Source: an uncultured Dokdonia sp.
GTDB lineage: Bacteria; Bacteroidota; Bacteroidia; Flavobacteriales; Flavobacteriaceae
NCBI GenBank assembly: GCA_937124495.1
Contig: CAKZKZ010000939.1
Location: forward strand, 1 to 6,302
Direction of reading: 5' to 3'
DNA: 6,302 nucleotides
Position 1 is the stretch's first letter. Each line of letters starts with the position of its first letter. Position numbers and translations under genes: made by a program. This document shows, piece after piece, positions 5,180 through 6,302 of the stretch. The notes below the pieces were generated by a model. That model did no database searches, was not told the origin of the DNA, and saw nothing but the letters and a program-made list of their open reading frames with translations.

Positions 5180-5253
5180 AAAGCTAATAGACTTTTAATA
5201 ACACACCCCTTACTCTACTCTTGTTTGAGGAAAGTAAAGGATGTTTTTTGCGC

Positions 5254-5263
5254 TTTCGCGAAA
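5254..5263. repeat. Iterated palindrome, copy 3 (TTTCGCGAAA)
   Basis: CGCTTTCGCG followed by AAAATT keeps ten bases of perfect symmetry. The left flank CGC is kept, while the right arm ends in AAAATT instead of AAAGCG. It lies between convergent genes. Confidence 0.55.
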
Positions 5264-5331
5264 ATTAAAAAGCTATGATTTTTTAGTCATAGGTTTTTGT
5301 GTATTGTTATTTTCTGATTATTCTTATTGGT

Positions 5332-5348
5332 GCCAGTTACAAACTGGC
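5332..5348. repeat. REP-like hairpin GCCAGTT-ACA-AACTGGC
   Basis: Seven perfect pairs surround a three-base loop, followed directly by GGGAGCGAGAG. A compact hairpin with a conserved-looking tail is the layout of REP elements mobilised by RAYT (Y1-type) transposases. No such transposase is in the window, so the class assignment is inference. It could also end transcripts from either convergent gene, though it lacks a T-tract. Confidence 0.45.
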
Positions 5349-5439
5349 GGGAGCGAGAGAAATGGCTTATTTAATCTTCTGTTTTGTCTCGTCTTATGTA
5401 GACACTATCTATCTTTAGCTCTGTAATATCTGTAATATA

Positions 5440-5547
5440 TTACTTAACATCCTGTACTTGCTCTTCTGATAGCTCTTCTTTAAAATAAAGATATCCTCCT
5501 TTAATTTCAAAAATTTCTCTAAGAGGAATACAGTTCTTAAAAAACAA
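5440..5547 (-). pseudogene. In-frame 35-codon continuation beyond the stop of the preceding small gene
   Basis: Immediately after the TGA at 5550-5548 the same frame continues for 35 sense codons to a TAA at 5442-5440. The peptide includes IPLREIFEIKGG and YLYFKEELSEEQVQDVK, which look like ordinary protein in composition. It contains no ATG; the first codon after TGA is TTG. The likely reading is that the original gene was about 118 codons and now carries a nonsense mutation. The alternatives are stop-codon readthrough or a separate short peptide started at TTG. Confidence 0.4.
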
Positions 5548-5796
5548 TCACATCTTCTTCATAAACGTTTTTTCAGGATCTATTCCTTCTGTAGTTAATG
5601 GCAACTTTTTCGGGTCTGTTTTTTCAAGGTTTTGAATTGTAATATTATTCCAGTTTAATATTCTAAATAATAGCACAACTAAATTAGAATACCCTTCTAA
5701 GGATTTCTCTGCCTCTAGTAGATGATTTGTTGTTGGTGTATTTTTATCTGCATATGCAATCATCTCATCTAATAATTCTTTAATTACTGGATCCAT
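5548..5796 (-). CDS. Small cytoplasmic protein of unknown function, possibly truncated
   Basis: The product has 82 residues, from ATG at 5796-5794 to TGA at 5550-5548. It starts MDPVIKELLDEMIAYADKN, has no signal peptide and no clear membrane segment, and appears mostly helical. One moderately hydrophobic stretch, NLVVLLFRILNW, lies in the middle (about 38-49). I do not recognise a family. A long hairpin (5842-5876) separates it from the upstream leftward gene, so it probably has its own promoter. A -7-like TATCTTTA occurs on the minus strand about 27 bases before the ATG, but no well-spaced TTG is seen. The abrupt FMKKM end and the 35 further in-frame codons beyond it suggest the annotated end may result from a recent nonsense change. 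Confidence 0.65.
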   Translation of the reverse strand: MDPVIKELLDEMIAYADKNTPTTNHLLEAEKSLEGYSNLVVLLFRILNWNNITIQNLEKTDPKKLPLTTEGIDPEKTFMKKM

Positions 5797-5826
5797 TACT
5801 ACTATTTATTATACATTTAAAGATAC

Positions 5827-5840
5827 GCTTTCGCCAAAGC
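5827..5840. repeat. Iterated palindrome, copy 4, one base changed
   Basis: GCTTTCGCCAAAGC differs from the perfect core by a single base in the centre (GCC for GCG). It lies between the two leftward genes, in the probable leader or promoter region of the small gene at 5548-5796. Confidence 0.55.
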
Positions 5841-5841
5841 A

Positions 5842-5876
5842 AATAAAGACCGTCACTATTGACGACGGTCTTTATT
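5842..5876 (-). terminator. Long hairpin, probable terminator of the rightmost gene
   Basis: AATAAAGACCGTC (5842-5854) is fully complementary to GACGGTCTTTATT (5864-5876), 13 pairs with a nine-base loop. It lies 16 bases after the stop codon of the leftward gene at 5892-6302. Read leftward, the stem ends in CTTTATTTG, a modest T-rich tail, so intrinsic termination is likely. Confidence 0.7.
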
Positions 5877-5891
5877 ATTTCTAATATTAAA

Positions 5892-6302
5892 TTAACGATA
5901 TCCTATCCAGGTATCCTGATTTATCACCATTGTAAAAGTCGTTGCATTAATAGCAATACTCGTAATAGGAGAATCTGACACTGTAAATACAATCTCTTCT
6001 AATGTATCTTCTCTAGTAAAAGAAGCTCCTTCTAATTCTTCTTCTATACTTTGCGCAAGTGTAAAATACTCTTGTGATTCTTTAAACACAATCTCCATTT
6101 CTTTTAACAAATAAGCATTGTTTTTAAAATCATCAAATCTTCTGAAGATTAAATGTTTTAAATCTTTTCTTACCATTTTTTCTTCAGGAAGATAAAGATC
6201 TGATTCTTCATCCAAATCATTTGGATAAATAGCTTCTATTTTATACGCATTATTTATTAACAATCTTCTATACCAATATTTTTCTTGTCCATATTGTTTT
6301 TT
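5892..6302 (-). CDS. C-terminal part of an unrecognised protein (start beyond right edge)
   Basis: The frame is open from the right edge, giving 136 residues before the TAA at 5894-5892. No start is visible. An internal TTG at 6263 is not a credible start because the reading upstream of it (KKQYGQEKYWYRR) continues in the same style. The visible part is acidic and charged, with alternating helical segments (KDLKHLIFRRFDDFKNNAYLL, EEELEG) and a final beta-like section ending TMVINQDTWIGYR. I recognise no domain, catalytic motif or secretion tail. The gene is followed by a hairpin terminator and then by the small gene at 5548-5796 on the same strand. Adjacent unknown genes in this order could be functionally linked, but nothing in the sequence shows how. 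Confidence 0.75.
   Translation of the reverse strand, partial: KKQYGQEKYWYRRLLINNAYKIEAIYPNDLDEESDLYLPEEKMVRKDLKHLIFRRFDDFKNNAYLLKEMEIVFKESQEYFTLAQSIEEELEGASFTREDTLEEIVFTVSDSPITSIAINATTFTMVINQDTWIGYR

Larger units (their letters stand above)
5180..5439. other. Gene-free stretch between convergent genes
   Basis: No convincing gene is present. A weak stem AAAAG/CTTTT (5179-5183 with 5192-5196) follows the haloperoxidase stop codon; no strong terminator is seen. The stretch contains an iterated-palindrome copy (5254-5263), a REP-like hairpin (5332-5348) and a perfect 9-bp tandem duplication, CTGTAATAT twice at 5421-5438. Confidence 0.5.

Noticed and set aside
5241..5426. Plus-strand frame of 61 codons with one hydrophobic stretch
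   Set aside because: It is built from an iterated palindrome and the REP-like hairpin, with no promoter or homology that I recognise; probably not a gene, although a small membrane peptide cannot be excluded.
6261..6263. TTG as start of the rightmost gene
   Set aside because: The frame stays open to the window edge with protein-like sequence before it, so the true start lies outside.
1..6302. CRISPR array or transposase gene
   Set aside because: No regularly spaced repeats of 20-40 bases and no transposase motifs are visible in any frame.

Overview
The window looks like chromosome from a marine member of the Flavobacteriaceae (Bacteroidota). The DNA is AT-rich. Genes start without Shine-Dalgarno sequences. 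One promoter fits the Bacteroidota pattern TTG-N19-TAnnTTTG. The largest protein ends in a type IX secretion (T9SS) sorting domain. A palindrome with the core CTTTCGCGAAAG occurs several times, inside and outside genes, as I recall (unverified) from marine flavobacterial genomes.

Layout from left to right. Bases 1-149 hold the start of a leftward gene for an exported protein, with a good promoter at 194-223. Bases 224-670 hold no convincing gene, only hairpins and short repeats. Bases 674-1220 hold a rightward run of tRNA and tRNA-like sequences. One is a structurally perfect tRNA-Phe(GAA). One is a nearly complete tRNA with a contracted anticodon loop. Three more elements and one isolated anticodon arm carry recognisable Trp-, Leu-, Val- and Asn-like parts but are broken, inserted into or lacking their own acceptor pairing. 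Bases 1221-1664 hold hairpins only. At 1665-2765 is an SPFH/slipin-family gene closed by a strong terminator. At 2984-5179 is a secreted vanadium-dependent haloperoxidase with all active-site motifs and a T9SS tail. Bases 5180-5439 are a gene-free stretch between convergent genes, with a REP-like hairpin. Two leftward genes of unknown function follow: a short one whose frame continues 35 codons beyond its stop, and the C-terminal part of a larger one entering from the right edge. A long hairpin lies between them.

The genes do not form one obvious pathway. The slipin gene and the haloperoxidase gene point the same way, but a terminator separates them and the haloperoxidase has its own promoter candidate, so they are probably independent units. 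The part most worth attention is the tRNA-like array. The 3' acceptor strand of one element is complementary to the 5' acceptor strand of the next element in two successive cases. This could reflect decay and recombination of a mobile tRNA array or, much more speculatively, rearranged or permuted tRNA genes.
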